This document shows, piece after piece, positions 10,574-22,761 of a DNA stretch of 64,000 nt (position 1 is its first letter; every line of letters starts with the position of its first letter). Both the position numbers and the translations under genes were made by a program. The notes under the pieces are model-generated. The model was not told the DNA's origin. It did not search any database and was given only the letters and a program-made list of their open reading frames with translations. Source of the stretch: Osedax fenrisi (taxonomy: Eukaryota > Annelida > Polychaeta > Sabellida > Siboglinidae); NCBI GenBank assembly GCA_964019155.1, contig OZ025244.1:39743545-39807544 (forward strand), read 5' to 3'.

Positions 10574-11375
10574 TTATTTATATATATCGATTATATGATA
10601 TTTATTTAATGAGTATATTAATACATGTGTATGTAAGGTTGGTAGGGTATCCATGCAGTTATTTAATACGGTTATAGCTTATTGGTCTAATGTGACCTAT
10701 AAACTTGTACGTATATTTATTAATACGTGTAAATGTATTTATAGTATATATATATATGTGTGTGTATTTTATGAGAAAAATAATCATTGATATCATGATA
10801 TATCATATATATCACGAAATCTGATAACATTTAGTAAGTTAAAACGCTATATGTTATCTATTTTTAATAGATATATATATACGTGTATGTTTTGTATATT
10901 TTTATTAGTGTTTTTATGCATAATTCGAGCGTTTTTGGTGAATACATTTCTTATTATAGAACAGTGTTAATATTACATTAGTATACTACCTATAGGTACA
11001 TAGTTCATTATAACATCGACGACTGTGTATCTAATACAAGTTGTTAATAGGTTATAATGAAAACTAAAATAAATACTAGTTATTAATGATAATTAATGAT
11101 AATATATGTAATTATAATAATAAAATAATAAATGTATATATCGACTATAGTTTTTAAAATTAAACACATTATTACATTTTAATTTAATTATAGGGGATAC
11201 CTAAATTAATAGTTTATTTCGAGATTTGGCAATGGATTAATGTATACAATGTGCACTAGACTGAACACCGCATTATTTACAAAGTAAAATAAATAAACAA
11301 TACCATATATGGGTAAAATAATATATTGAATTTATCCAATATACAAATTTAATAATATATTTAAATTGTAAAAGC
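9566..11375. other. AT-rich spacer with short microsatellites
   Basis: No gene. It contains a GATGATGACGATGCT trinucleotide tract (9670-9712), (TA)n runs at about 10110-10140 and 10444-10470, and an inverted repeat with 17-bp perfect arms (GTATACCATATACTAGA) and an 8-bp loop at about 10212-10253. Confidence 0.5.
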
Positions 11376-11545
11376 ATCAGCTCGGCATAGCTCAGTTAAC
11401 TTCATCCCAGTACCGGTTCGGGCTCGTTATTTAAAAGTATCAGTTCGGGTCGGGCTCGTTTTATTACAAATAACAAATATTTACTCGGCATCAACAATAA
11501 AGCATCGGCTCGGTTTAAAAATCTCGGCCACATTCGCATCCCCAT
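11376..11545. other. GC-richer fragment with GGCTCG/TTCGGG words
   Basis: Short block rich in CGGCTCGG, GGTTCGGGCTC and TCGGC. It shares words with 22585-22670. A degenerate mobile-element remnant is likely, but no termini or target duplication could be defined. Confidence 0.3.
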
Positions 11546-11676
11546 CCCCTACAAGCATAGGAAATATGTTGCGACTAAAATATAAGTGGGCGTTGCGAAA
11601 CGTAGTGTATGACAGACCTATGTATCAATACCTTCTACACGGTGTATATGAACCATTCAGTGTACAATTCAGTATT

Positions 11677-11735
11677 CATTGTATACATTGTATACATTGT
11701 ATACATTGTATACACTGTATACACTGTGTACGACG
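11677..11735. repeat. 9-bp minisatellite (CATTGTATA)n
   Basis: About six tandem units, CATTGTATA becoming CACTGTATA at the right end and running into the palindromic GTGTACGACGTACAC. Confidence 0.85.
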
Positions 11736-11749
11736 TACACTGTGCACGG

Positions 11750-11950
11750 TGTCGGTGTAGGTATCACGAACACGGTTAAGCCGTATTGTATCGAGGTCGA
11801 CACAGCCCACCGTACAGTGTAGCCCCGGCAGTGACGTCAGAGCTAACGATATTCGAGTGGAACATGTGATCGTATACGTCATGTCACGTGTATACACGTG
11901 ATCGTACATATATTAAATACATGACGTCATATATGATGGATATATATCTA

Positions 11951-11999
<49 letters not shown>

Positions 12000-12480
12000 C
12001 GTATATACGTGGGCGATTAGGCGTGATCTATTTATAGAACGGCCCATCAGGCGACATCCGATACCGGTCAGGCCAACGTGGTCAAGCCGAGTGGTCAAGC
12101 GCTACTATGTATCTCACCTGTGGGGGGGATACGGTGGCCGGTATAAATAGTCACGTGGATATTGGGGGGTGGGGGGTTCGGGCACCGCGCGGTGTGGGGG
12201 TATAACACAGGTAGCGAGGACAGTAGTAGACATGTTGTCATAGTAACGCCGATGTTGGTGACTCATCACCGGTGGAATACTAGGTCACGTGACGGCTAAA
12301 GAGCGACTATACCCACTGGGGGCGCTACTGCGGGAGAATTGCCGGGGGCAGCGAGTAGAGCTTATTAGATTAGCGTTCTAAAGTTACGTTGTGGTGACTG
12401 GATGGTAACCCGTGGTCACTACTTATTGACCACTACTACCAACACTCATTGACCACTACCACCACATCACTATAGTGGTA
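11750..12480. promoter_or_regulatory. GC-rich island with CREs, E-boxes, TATA box and X-box
   Basis: The largest GC-rich island of the left half. It has two CRE palindromes (TGACGTCA at 11832-11839 and 11922-11929), an 18-bp palindrome of two E-boxes (TCACGTGTATACACGTGA, 11884-11901), a TATA-like TATAAATAG at 12142-12150 followed by CACGTG at 12152-12157, and an RFX X-box match (GTTGTCATAGTAAC) at 12234-12247. A GGGGGCGCTACTG word near 12320 is one mismatch from a CTCF-like core. A (TA)n array interrupts it at 11954-11997. A plus-strand promoter with a start near 12172 is possible, but no downstream exon was recognised. Confidence 0.35.
11954..11997. repeat. (TA)n microsatellite
   Basis: About 22 TA units inside the GC-rich island. 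Confidence 0.9.
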
Positions 12481-12542
12481 TTCTACAGTATACTACATCA
12501 TAGTAACCCCAAGTCTGCATTTTTATATCACTCATATACGTG

Positions 12543-12586
<44 letters not shown>

Positions 12587-13495
12587 TACGGATATTAATT
12601 CGTATGACATATTTGCATATATTCATGTAGCAATAATCTCAGTTTATAAAAACAGATTTTAATTTATTTTCTCGAATTACTTATTATGTAAGTACATTTT
12701 TAAATTTGTGCTAGTAGTGTTGACTATAATTTCACTAAAGTAAGATGCTCAATCAGATAAGTATAATAAGTACTATAACTTGCTATCACACTTATTAATC
12801 CATTATTTAGAATCCATTAGTAGAACGTTTAGTGAAGTTCGGCAGATATTAATATTAGCCGGAAGTAAACATAGATGTAATCGAAGCCCATCTAAAGAAC
12901 GTATTCAAATATTTACTCTATATGAATATAATCGTAATATATCTCGATCCAAACTATCTAAGCTCGATCACCACCACGATGTAGATTTGTGTCTAATGTT
13001 CACCTAACTGTAATCAGTTAATTGACCTATAGGTCCTAACTATTATTTAATCGGCAATATTCATTATATAAAATGTATTCAATATTTACTAATACCGTAT
13101 TACAAAATATGTGTATATAAACATAAATATATACATAGTAGGAATGACAATTAATAATGAACATTAATACACGTATGCTAATACTGACATGTATATAACA
13201 TGTCAGTGCATGCACTTTCTCTTAAGATGGATTCCTAATACAGAAGTATGTAACACGACCATCCATGCGAGATCGTATTCGGCAAACTTATAATGTACCT
13301 ACTGTATGATATCTTATCTCTGGAATGTTATCTACTGTGTATCCTTTACTATGTATTAGACCATATTTAAGCCTACATCCTATAATATACCTATATATAT
13401 AATTTTATTTTCCTGTAAAATGTGGATTATCATTTAATATCGATTAATTTTTTTTAGTAATTTTCACTTATTATTTGTATATTCACACAGCGTAT
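12481..13495. other. AT-rich spacer
   Basis: No gene recognised. (TA)n at 12546-12582. A small open frame at 12780-13007 has no family resemblance and no splice context. Confidence 0.4.
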
Positions 13496-13499
13496 GCTT

Positions 13500-13592
13500 A
13501 AATCATCATCATCATCAGCAGCATCATCATCACCATTATCATCGCCATCATCATCAGCATCAACATCACCATTATCATCATCATCGTCATGA
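13500..13592. repeat. (ATC)n-type trinucleotide repeat
   Basis: Imperfect TCATCA/GCATCA tract with interspersed CACCATTATCATC units. Confidence 0.85.
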
Positions 13593-13839
13593 AATATAAC
13601 ACGTATACCTAAACATACGTTAACACTATAGTATACTATAGTACTATATTACTACTACTACTACACTATACAATCGTAATAAAACGAACACTGTGAATAC
13701 GGAAGGGATGGCTATAATGCGATAAATAGGATTATAGTCCTTATAATTAGTATCATATATATATGATATATGATGTAATCATATATCATATCATTTATTA
13801 TGAAAAAAAACTGATTTTTGTGGGAAAAAATAAAAGTGA

Positions 13840-14095
13840 GAGGGAAATTGCCCATCAATAGCCCATCAAATACGCCTTCATAGTGCACTGATGTGTCGGT
13901 TCAGTGATATGTGTGTGATTGCTAACATAAATATGCGATGCCAGTCTCTGATTTCATCTCGACTGAAGGCGGTTTCCGTCTCGAGGACATCGATCTCGGA
14001 GGATGTTAACGAACAATCGTTTCCCATTGTTGACGGGTCTTGTTATGCAATCGGATGTTGAGTTAATGTCGCAGTGACCACCTGTTGTGGGGTAT
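13840..14095. other. Unassigned CpG-containing block
   Basis: A GC-richer stretch with a 44-codon plus-strand frame from the ATG at about 13936. A donor-like GTATGT follows at about 14091. No protein family is recognisable, so it is noted only as a possible exon or repeat remnant. Confidence 0.2.
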
Positions 14096-14261
14096 GTTAT
14101 TTATATACTATATTACTATATTATATTACTATACTATATATATATTAATATATTACTTAATATATAATAATAATAACAAATATATATATATATATATATA
14201 ATACATATAAGATTATTTATTTATTAATAACTTATAAGTAGTTATTTATATATACACTATA

Positions 14262-14341
14262 TAAACTATATACACTATATACACTATATACACTATATAC
14301 ACTATATACACTATATACACTATATACACTATATACACTAT
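14262..14341. repeat. 9-bp minisatellite (ACTATATAC)n
   Basis: About nine near-perfect tandem units of ACTATATAC. Confidence 0.9.
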
Positions 14342-14712
14342 CTACGCGTATATTTAAAGATCAGTATAATTATGATCAAACTATCATTAGGTGTAAAGAA
14401 GTACATATAAAGGACTATGCACGACACTACATATGTAAAATGTAGAGATAATATATTATCACTGTACATCTATATATACATACATAGTATTTACATACGT
14501 GTTCTATTTGGTCGTATGCTAATTAGCCACATCGACACACCGAAACACCAACTCAACAATGGCGTTATATAATAGTGCAATCAGTAATTAAGGTTGACCA
14601 GGACATAGTACAGTCGATGTGTCATGCGCCTTTATGTAGTATACGGTGCCAGGCTATTATCTACCGTAGTTTATATCACGACTACAATACAAATAATGAC
14701 GTCTAATGGACG

Positions 14713-14762
14713 CCTCGATAAGTCGTATACTTGTACATGTATAAGTGTATGACGTATCGAGG
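14713..14762. repeat. Imperfect stem-loop
   Basis: Arms 14713-14732 (CCTCGATAAGTCGTATACTT) and 14743-14762 pair at about 17 of 20 positions, with a 10-base loop. The stem is short for a microRNA precursor and does not extend outward. Confidence 0.45.
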
Positions 14763-14956
14763 GGTCACTTTATATCCATTATTAGCATACATTACAATGT
14801 AAAATGTATAATGTACATGTTATAAATAACTGTGAGGGTCGATGATAATACAAAATAAATATGCTATTAAAAGTTATAATATTATATATCACATCATTTG
14901 TTTGAACTATTACATTAACTATACATTCGTAGTATACCATAGGTAATTTACATGTA

Positions 14957-15832
14957 GGGCAAAGTAACCGAATACGGACACTCTCGGTATCTCAGAAACC
15001 ATAAATCCTACAAAAAAAATGTTCATTATTATAAAATATTCATAATTATATATATATAGTCTAAATATGTATTTTTTATTTTTTATTATTCAAAATATTG
15101 TTGATATATCCAATAAACTGTTTTTTTATTACGTTTTTAAATGTACGAACACAAATTTCAATATAAAACCTTCTCAAAAATAAACAAATGTATCGATATA
15201 AAACATAACAATATGTTATTAAAAACTAAAGTATTCTAAACATTATATACATAATTGGTATATTTGTTATCAAATATTAATTACGTTATAAACATATATC
15301 TAGAGGTCATATAAGTCCCTAATACGGACACCCTATATACCAAGATATATCGCGCAGCAAATAAGTGAATATTATGATTTTCATAAAAATCGCGTGCGTT
15401 ATAATATTAATACCACCAATGAAGCTACATCTATAAATGTTATTATTTAGATACTTGCATTATTAATTAATAAAATAATAAATATTAATATATAATTACT
15501 AATTAAATTATATTAAATTATTTATAAAATTAATTATAAATAATGTAATTGTAATTTATCTCATTGGTTCATCAATAAGATATAGTTTATCTAGTGGTAT
15601 ATATTGTGTCCGTATTATAACATGGAGTGTCCGTATTCGGACATGGGTACCGAATACGGACACCTCCGTTTATCTATTGAATAAAAAGATTAAATCAAAT
15701 TTTAAAATCACAATAATATCTATAATCATACAATATTAAAATATTGTAATTTTTGAATACAAATAATGAGTCATTAAATGTTAAGACCATTTATTGTTAA
15801 AGTGTTCGTATTAGGTGCGGTCCACTTTGCCC
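14957..15832. mobile_element. Non-autonomous TIR element, GGGCAAAG family (copy 1, 876 bp)
   Basis: The left end GGGCAAAGTAACCGAATACG and the inverted right end GGGCAAAGTGGACCG flank an AT-rich interior without coding capacity. TA is duplicated at both sides (14955-14956, 15833-15834). The word CCGAATACGGACAC, a near-palindrome, recurs near both ends and internally (about 15330, 15608, 15632, 15650), like subterminal transposase-binding sites. The interior matches the element at 32116 in inverted orientation. The right TIR differs by a small insertion. Confidence 0.85.
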
Positions 15833-15834
15833 TA

Positions 15835-16965
15835 ATTACTACGTAACTCTATGTAACACATTCGTAAAGTATGTTTTATTATCGGTCTTATATATTCATG
15901 GATATATTCATTTGACTATCGATACACTGTAAACCACCACACACTCTATATATATAAACTATAGTGTACACCGAACACTGTTCATTCATGTACATGTACA
16001 TAAGTAAAGTGTACACCATACACGATGAACAAGCAAACATAAACTTCATTAAAGTATAACCTAAATTCACTGAATTAGTTAAGGTTAACATCATTGTAGC
16101 AATCTTGTTTCAGTGATACAAATAATGAATAATATTAATTAATAATTCATCGATGAACTATTAATTGGCGTGTGATTAATAATTATTGATCATGCAGTTA
16201 AGTGTTGAACGTAGAATAATAGACAATGACTAATGGACAACGGTGATTCATTAAAAATACCAATATCGGTCAAACTGGTGTTATTTATTAATTAGTTATG
16301 AAATAATTATCGATTATTTTGCTTATGATTCATTATTTAATAATTTAATAATTGTAAATATTATAAAATATAAAGTTCGTAGAGTTATATAGTAAATGTA
16401 TTAATATACGTATCACTAGTTTAAGAATTACAAGTCTTACGATGTTAATTATAAGTCTATAATGTATAAATGATTTATTGACAATAGTGGTAAGAAACGT
16501 AGAATACAAATATCGAATACATTGAATAATAAGACTAATGCTAAACACAAATAATGAAATAGATAGTTAACCGATGGAAGGCAGATAACGCATGACAGAT
16601 GCATGTATGCATGTCATATAAGGAGTTAGGGCTTCTATGAGGTGAACTATAGCCTGGATTCCGTATCTTAGATAGATCTTATATTGGTGCCTTTAACGAT
16701 TTGAAAGTGGGCCGTATTCCACAAATAATTATTTTATTTTCAATTGTAAATGAAAAACAATCTAATAAAATACATATACTGATTTAAACTAAATACATAT
16801 GGTTATGATATAATGTATTATTATGCATTCTGATTTTTTGTGTGAACAAATTTTCAGATGTTAGGAGCAAAATATAATATTAGGGTAATTGCCCATAAAA
16901 TAACCATTAAACATGAATATTGTTATATGGTTAAACTTTTAGGATGATGGCAAGGAGTATTGGAA
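15835..16965. other. AT-rich spacer
   Basis: No gene or defined repeat seen. ATAAT/AATTAAT-rich sequence with a slightly mixed patch at 16560-16720. Confidence 0.4.
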
Positions 16966-17124
16966 TCATATATATATATATATATATATAAATGCAACAT
17001 GGGTATACCCATTGTTATAACAATAACAGAAAATATTTATATTATTTTGAAGCCCTTTCGAAGAAAACATTATATAAATATCATTATAAATTAACAGAAA
17101 AAAAAGTGTATACGCCGGCTTGTA

Positions 17125-17355
17125 TATCAATAACGATATAGATGAGAATAGCGATAACAAAGAAATAGCCATAACAATAGAAATAGCGATAACAAAGAAA
17201 TAACGATACAAATAGAAATAGAGATAACAAAGAAATAGCGATAACAAAGAAATAGCGATAACAATAGAAATAGCGATAACAAAGAAATAGAGATAACAAT
17301 AGAAATAGAGATAACAAAGAAATAGCGATAACATAGAAATAGCGATAACATTAGC
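17125..17355. repeat. About 18-bp minisatellite (AATAGAAATAGCGATAAC)n
   Basis: About a dozen units alternating AAAGAAATAGCGATAAC and AATAGAAATAGCGATAAC. Open frames across it in three frames are repeat translations, not genes. Confidence 0.9.
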
Positions 17356-17359
17356 GATA

Positions 17360-17600
17360 CAATGTTGCGCGTAGATTACACAGGTGATGTCGAGTGGTCT
17401 TAATAGAGTGGTCAGCGAGGTAATGACGTCACTTGCGGTAGTGGTAAGCCATTAACCAGACGTGGTGCTTCGTAATGGGCGTTGTCCGATATATTCACTA
17501 TGATGAGTCATCATTGATGACGTAATCATCTTCACGCGCGACTATCTCGTAACAATGCTAATTATCAGATGTACCGCTTACGTACGTAGACAAGGCTTCT
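17360..17600. promoter_or_regulatory. GC-richer island with CRE
   Basis: CpG-bearing block with TGACGTCA at 17424-17431, several GTGGT words and TTACGTACGTAGAC near 17580. Composition and words resemble the islands at 4735 and 11750. No flanking exon was found. Confidence 0.25.
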
Positions 17601-17604
17601 ATAA

Positions 17605-17712
17605 AACCATACACATACACATACCCATAAACATACACATACCCATACCCATACACATACACATACACATACCCATACACATACCCATACACATATACGT
17701 ACACACACGCAT
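17605..17712. repeat. (CATACA/CATACC)n microsatellite
   Basis: Hexamer array of ACATAC and CCATAC units ending in ACACACACGCATATATATAT. Confidence 0.9.
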
Positions 17713-17910
17713 ATATATATAGGTATAATAATTATACATTAAATGATGTACAGCTACATTTAGTATTCATATAAATATAAATAAATATATATAGGTTTGA
17801 AATAATAAAGAGATGAGCAGAATACTGCTCAGAACTTAACAATGATCATACAAAACGAGATAAAACCCAACTGAACGCGCCTTACTATATTTTAGAATAG
17901 TAGTGTACTA

Positions 17911-18366
17911 CCAAAGATTTTCCGAAGGAAAGATATAACACTTACGCGAAATCGTGTAATTCGAATTTGTATACAAAATACCCTGGTGCCACCTATAGCG
18001 GGTTACTTTTAGGAACTATGTGTTGTTTATAATGTAAATTCGTATTTAACTATACACTTTTAAAATGTTAAATAATATGCTTTAAATTAATATTTATATG
18101 ATGAAAACTAAGTGTTCATTACTAATATATAACAAACAAATATGATATGTATGTTTTAAATGCTATAAGTATATATTTAGTGAGTAAAAGCTAATTTATA
18201 TTGCATGTAATTTAATAGAGCAATGAAAACATTGTTGCATGCAAACAGATCCGAACCTAAATCTATTTCAGTGATTTCGATACTACTGCTAGCAGCGGTT
18301 GGGTATATTACTAAATTACGTTGCATGCATAGGGAGTGTTATATCTTTGCTTCGCAAAATCTTTGG
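17911..18366. mobile_element. TIR element, CCAAAGATTTT family (copy 1, 456 bp)
   Basis: Ends are CCAAAGATTTTCCGAAGGAA and, inverted from the right, CCAAAGATTTTGCGAAGCAA. Both continue into AAGATATAACACT, giving TIRs of about 32 bp. TACTA is repeated on both flanks (17906-17910, 18367-18371), a possible 5-bp target duplication that is also compatible with TA. The interior is non-coding and shared with the copy at 54750. A 37-bp remnant lies at 20654. Confidence 0.85.
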
Positions 18367-18834
18367 TACTACTATAGTTAAAATATATGTTAACTAGATT
18401 GAAGGTGCATCGGTAATATCAAGTCGAACACGTAATACGCCGATATAGAAAAGCCAAAATTCCGTTTAAGATTTACGTTTTATTACGTCACTTGCATTGT
18501 TAAACCGTCATACTTTATATATCTATTTTAATTTTTATTAGTTCTATTGTTTTTTATAATGTATTATTTAATGACAACCGTTATCATCTATATAGTCAAT
18601 CAAATCTATCATAATAATAATAATAATAATATGAATAAACAGGTTCAGAGATTGATAAGTATTTGTATGGTGTTAACACGTGTATAACCTGAGAATTATT
18701 TAGGATAAATATATAGGGTTGATATACCTATGAGGTTGATTTGGTTTTTTCAAATGGGTTTTTTCGTCGGTTTTTACGGTTTTTTCAATCTAAAAGGTTT
18801 TTTTTCGGTTTTTCCTTTTTTTTAATTATTCTAA

Positions 18835-19115
18835 CAACATTGGTACAATTTTTGTCATCAATTTAAAAAATCTTTTTGATAGAGTCTAGATATTTTATCG
18901 TGGGCTGCGAAGAAAAGGTACACTTAATTATATCAGAAGTATATACAATAAAGTAGTAATAGTAGTGTATTTAGATGAAATATTGGATAGTGGTTTAAAA
19001 CTACGACACATATCGGACAAGTTTTCCTACTTACTCTGGTTAATGATACATAAAGTATATATACTTTATCCGTATACGGATAATTTGAATATGCATGTCA
19101 TGTTAATGAAAGCGC
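18835..19115 (+). pseudogene. Decayed RTE reverse-transcriptase fragment
   Basis: One frame gives TIFVINLKNLFDRV, then RGLRRKGTLNYIRSIY and a VVIVVYLDEI block. This matches the RTE pattern of FxDLxKAFDRV, WxALRKKGxxxxxIxxIxxMY and xxSVRxxxG. The PQG-type block that should follow has decayed. An in-frame stop follows FDRV and neither end is intact. Confidence 0.6.
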
Positions 19116-19411
19116 CCCCTATATCTTACAAATACTAATATATTAGTGATGTGTTATCACGTTATCCGTACTGATGATGATACTGGCCTACTGATACAAA
19201 GCCTAACGTATTGTTAAATGTTTCTAAAACTCTATCCGGTTGAACTAAGCATACTACAATATGATATAATGCTAGATAGATGCTCTTGTATTTATCAAGA
19301 ACTTATAAGTTAGTTAATATAATAACATTAAATTTATATATGTGTTGATTGTCACCGTTATATATAATACGTGCACGTATCTAAGCCTTATTGAGGGGAA
19401 TAGTTGTATCC

Positions 19412-19468
19412 ACTCTTATTAGTATTATTATTATTAGTATTATTATTATTAGTATTATTATTATACTT
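19412..19468. repeat. (TTA)n with TTAG interruptions
   Basis: TTATTATTAG units repeated about five times. Confidence 0.85.
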
Positions 19469-19624
19469 GATTCAATACATATATATATATATATAAATTA
19501 TTATCATGATTTCGATAATGCGGTAAAGCCGATGTATATGTGTGGTCATATATGACAGGCACACCATATTAGCTTTTAATACATGTATAGTTATTGTTAT
19601 ATATAGTTATTGTTATTTTTTATT

Positions 19625-19740
19625 ATTTTTATTTGATGGAGTCCTTTCATTCCATTCAGGAACCTAGATGAAGTTTTCACTTATAACCATATATGGCTCT
19701 AATGTCCCTTCGAGGCCGCTCTCATGTTAAGGCATCCATA
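19625..19740 (-). mobile_element. tRNA-SINE 3' fragment (copy F)
   Basis: Minus-strand copy retaining the 3' tail (GATGGAGTCCTTTCATTCC) through the CCGCTCTCATGTTAAGGCAT box, then broken off. It stops next to the two palindromes at 19751-19830. Confidence 0.85.
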
Positions 19741-19750
19741 TGTATGTGTT

Positions 19751-19830
19751 GTAAATCCTTATATGGTGTCCAATGGACACCATATAAGGATTTACATTTA
19801 TAATGGACACTGTCCAATGGACAGTGTCCA
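19751..19830. repeat. Two adjacent perfect inverted repeats
   Basis: 19751-19795 has 22-bp perfect arms (GTAAATCCTTATATGGTGTC plus CA) around one base. 19804-19830 has 13-bp arms (TGGACACTGTCCA) around one base. Both share the core GTCCAATGGAC, so they look like successive foldback copies of one seed. Confidence 0.9.
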
Positions 19831-19849
19831 GTCATCCATGTCATATTTT

Positions 19850-20596
19850 ATATACCCACACGCATACCTCGGCGTATCCCAGGATATATATATTAAGAGA
19901 TATAGACATTTAACATCGTATATATATATATGTATATGTATACATTATAGGTATCGAATAATACATGGTGAATTCCTACAAAGAATTACTGATATCTGAT
20001 TGGTCCATATGCGTTCATATATTCTATATATATTCTATAGAATACTATCTATACTTATATATAATTGGTCATAATTGAAGTGGTATGTATAATGACCTAT
20101 GACACCCCGGATTCTAACTCGAGGTAACACGGTAGATATATGTAACCCTTACAAATATAATATCGTTGTCAAATATGATTTATAAATATTTATAAAGATT
20201 TACATTTCTAATTTTAATATTTTTTATAAAATAATTAATAAAATTATTCTTATTTAATATTTTCAATTAATTTATAATGAGTATTATATAACATGGTTCT
20301 TTATGTATTGAATTTAAAAGAAATTCTTAATCTAATATAAAAATAATATGATGCTAAACAATACACATTGTTAGCACTTAAACATTATTTAAAGCGTCTC
20401 TAAGTGCCTATTGTTTGTTGGTCACAATATTAATTTTAAAATATAGCTAAATATTTATTTAGGTTATTGAATTATCTAAAATAATTAAACAATTTTAAAT
20501 TACGATTATACTACACTATATACTCTACACATACACACACATACGCACTAAAATACATATATATGCACACATATACAGTGTATATTATACACACAT

Positions 20597-20653
<57 letters not shown>

Positions 20654-21889
20654 CAAAGATTTTTCAAAGGATTGCTTCGCTAAATCTTTGATATGTATAT
20701 AGTCACACATGTATACATACGTACATACGTATATATTCATGTACACGCACATCATATATACATGTATATATATACCATATATATATGATGGTATACGTAT
20801 ACGTATTTGTATTTTTAATTAGGTTATTGGTAGATAACATGCCTAAGTAGAGCTCGGATTAATGGATTAGTAGATATGTACATAGATGTGTCGAGATACG
20901 CATAATATATATATATATATATATATATATAGGTATATACGCGTGTCCATACAGGTCGCAATAGGTTCATCTGAACACTGTGAAGTACGCGTAACAGAAT
21001 AAGAGAATAATGCACGAACGCACTTACTAAGATGATCATCTCAAGAACCTATATCAATAGATGCTATAGCATATATATATATATATATATATACGTATAT
21101 TTACCAACTGGTAGGACAAACATTCTAGATGCTATACTTCATTAAATAATAAGTTAATTTCGAACCATATTCAAATGCTAGACATGTATAGAGGTGCACA
21201 TCGTGTAATATCACCTATAGGTGGGTAACAGTGCCCCCCCCCCACAGTACCGTACCCTGTGCGTATCGTGGGTGTATGCGTTAACACTTTAATACTCTAC
21301 TATAATAATATATTATCTGTGAGTAAGCATAACATGCTCGGCATGCATAATTCACCAAGGCGTTTTGTTATTATTTAAATGTAAACCCAATGTTAATTTT
21401 TGTACCATGTCGATTTGGGTATCAATATTGTGAATCAATTCATATCTATTTTTTCTTCCATATTTTTGTTTATTTATTTCGTTGTTTACATAATAAACTA
21501 TATATTATTATTATTACTATATCTATGATATGTGAACAACGACAAACGATTTATGCTTGATACTTCCGTAACATAGCCCCGTATACCTATACCCTAAAGG
21601 TTAACAACACGTGCACCTATCATTAGTTGCCTAACTACTATACACCTTAACGCCTAACAGTAACGAGGTGCGAATGTTTTATTTATGGGAAGTCTATAGA
21701 ATTAATGAACACAGCACGTTCGTGTGCACCTTCAACGCGGTGATACACTACTACTACGGAGGAGGGGTTGCCCTATAGGGGGTTACCCGTAGGGGCGCTG
21801 GAACGATGGTGTGTATGTAGGGGGACCAACCAATCATAATAAATGTTATGGTAAAAGTAGGGTGGGGACCAATGCATATGCGGTCTTCG
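19850..21889. other. AT-rich spacer with (TA)n arrays
   Basis: No gene. TA arrays lie at about 20607-20646, 20906-20931 and 21070-21093. A mixed-composition patch at 21560-21860 has a C10 run near 21235, GGGGCGCTGG and CACGTGCACC words but no recognisable exon. Confidence 0.4.
20654..20690. mobile_element. 37-bp palindromic remnant of the CCAAAGATTTT family
   Basis: CAAAGATTTTTCAAAGGA is followed directly by TTGCTTCGCTAAATCTTTG, the two family termini end to end. It looks like an internally deleted copy reduced to its inverted repeats. Confidence 0.7.
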
Positions 21890-22260
21890 TATTTCAAATT
21901 CGATTCATCGTATTAGATTGTACAACTTGTTTACAGGATTATATTTTTGAAATTCACTGCGAACTAGATTTTCATACTTGATTCGATTTGTCATACTTGA
22001 TTTCATAATTAGATTGTCCTTGTATACCTGATTGTCATAATAGATTAGATTTTATTTCTTTCTTATCGAATTAAATGAGCGTACTTGATTTTCGTATTTG
22101 TTTATCTGATTAGATTTTCTTACTTGATTGCAAATTAGATTTTCATATTCGATTCGATTTGTCGTACTCGATTGTTAAATTTATTGTAAAATTAGAATGT
22201 CGTATCATACATGATTTTCAAACTAGTTTATCTGATTACATTGTTGAAAATATGCGTGAC
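21890..22260. repeat. Degenerate (GATTAGATTTTCATACTT)n-like array
   Basis: Recurrent, diverged words GATTAGATTTT, ATACTTGATT and TTCGATTTGTC at loosely regular spacing. This is an old minisatellite. Confidence 0.6.
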
Positions 22261-22584
22261 TCTAGATTTTTATTTATAATAATATCAATTGTAATCAATT
22301 GTATTTTAAAATTAAATAAGATATTTTTTAATTACAATATTATAATATCCATTGCATTTTAATTTTAAATATTTATTTCAAAAGTAATTTTTATAACTAA
22401 TATATTATTATAAACGAAATTGCATTTCTTAGTATATAAACAAGTTATACATATAAGAGATTGTTTAATTACCCTCTTCTATAATAATAATTTTTGCATC
22501 CATTTGATAAACATTTTTTAAATTTAAATAAAATTTATTTAAATTTTTTTTAATTAAAATTTTTTTTTTTAAGTTAACATTTCA

Positions 22585-22670
22585 AAGATAATAAACTCGA
22601 TCGAGCCATGTGACCGGCTCGCTCGTTCGAGCCGTTCACTCGAACGGGTCGGCTCGAAAAACTCGGCTCG
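22585..22670. repeat. GGCTCG/CGAGCC inverted-repeat cluster
   Basis: Dense alternation of CGAGCC, GGCTCG and TCGAACGG, self-complementary and GC-rich in an AT-rich setting. It resembles 11376-11545. Probably a transposon end, unclassified. Confidence 0.4.
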
Positions 22671-22704
22671 TTTTAGATAACTACTACTCAGGTATACCTA
22701 TGTA

Positions 22705-22705
<1 letters not shown>

Positions 22706-22759
<54 letters not shown>
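22706..22759. repeat. (TA)n microsatellite
   Basis: About 27 TA units. Confidence 0.95.

Positions 22760-22761
<2 letters not shown>

Noticed and set aside
11386..11430. tRNA-like box A (TAGCTCAGTTAAC) and box B (GGTTCGGGCTC)
   Set aside because: The boxes are only about 28 bases apart, too close for a tRNA, and no cloverleaf can be drawn.
14262..14341. Regular short direct repeats considered as a CRISPR array
   Set aside because: The repeats are contiguous 9-bp units without unique spacers, in a eukaryotic context; likewise 11677 and 27018.
14713..14762. Possible microRNA precursor
   Set aside because: The 20-bp stem with a 10-base loop is shorter than a normal precursor and does not extend outward.
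16966..17351. Three overlapping minus-strand frames rich in Phe, Leu, Ile, Tyr that look like transmembrane proteins
   Set aside because: They translate the AATAGAAATAGCGATAAC minisatellite in three frames.
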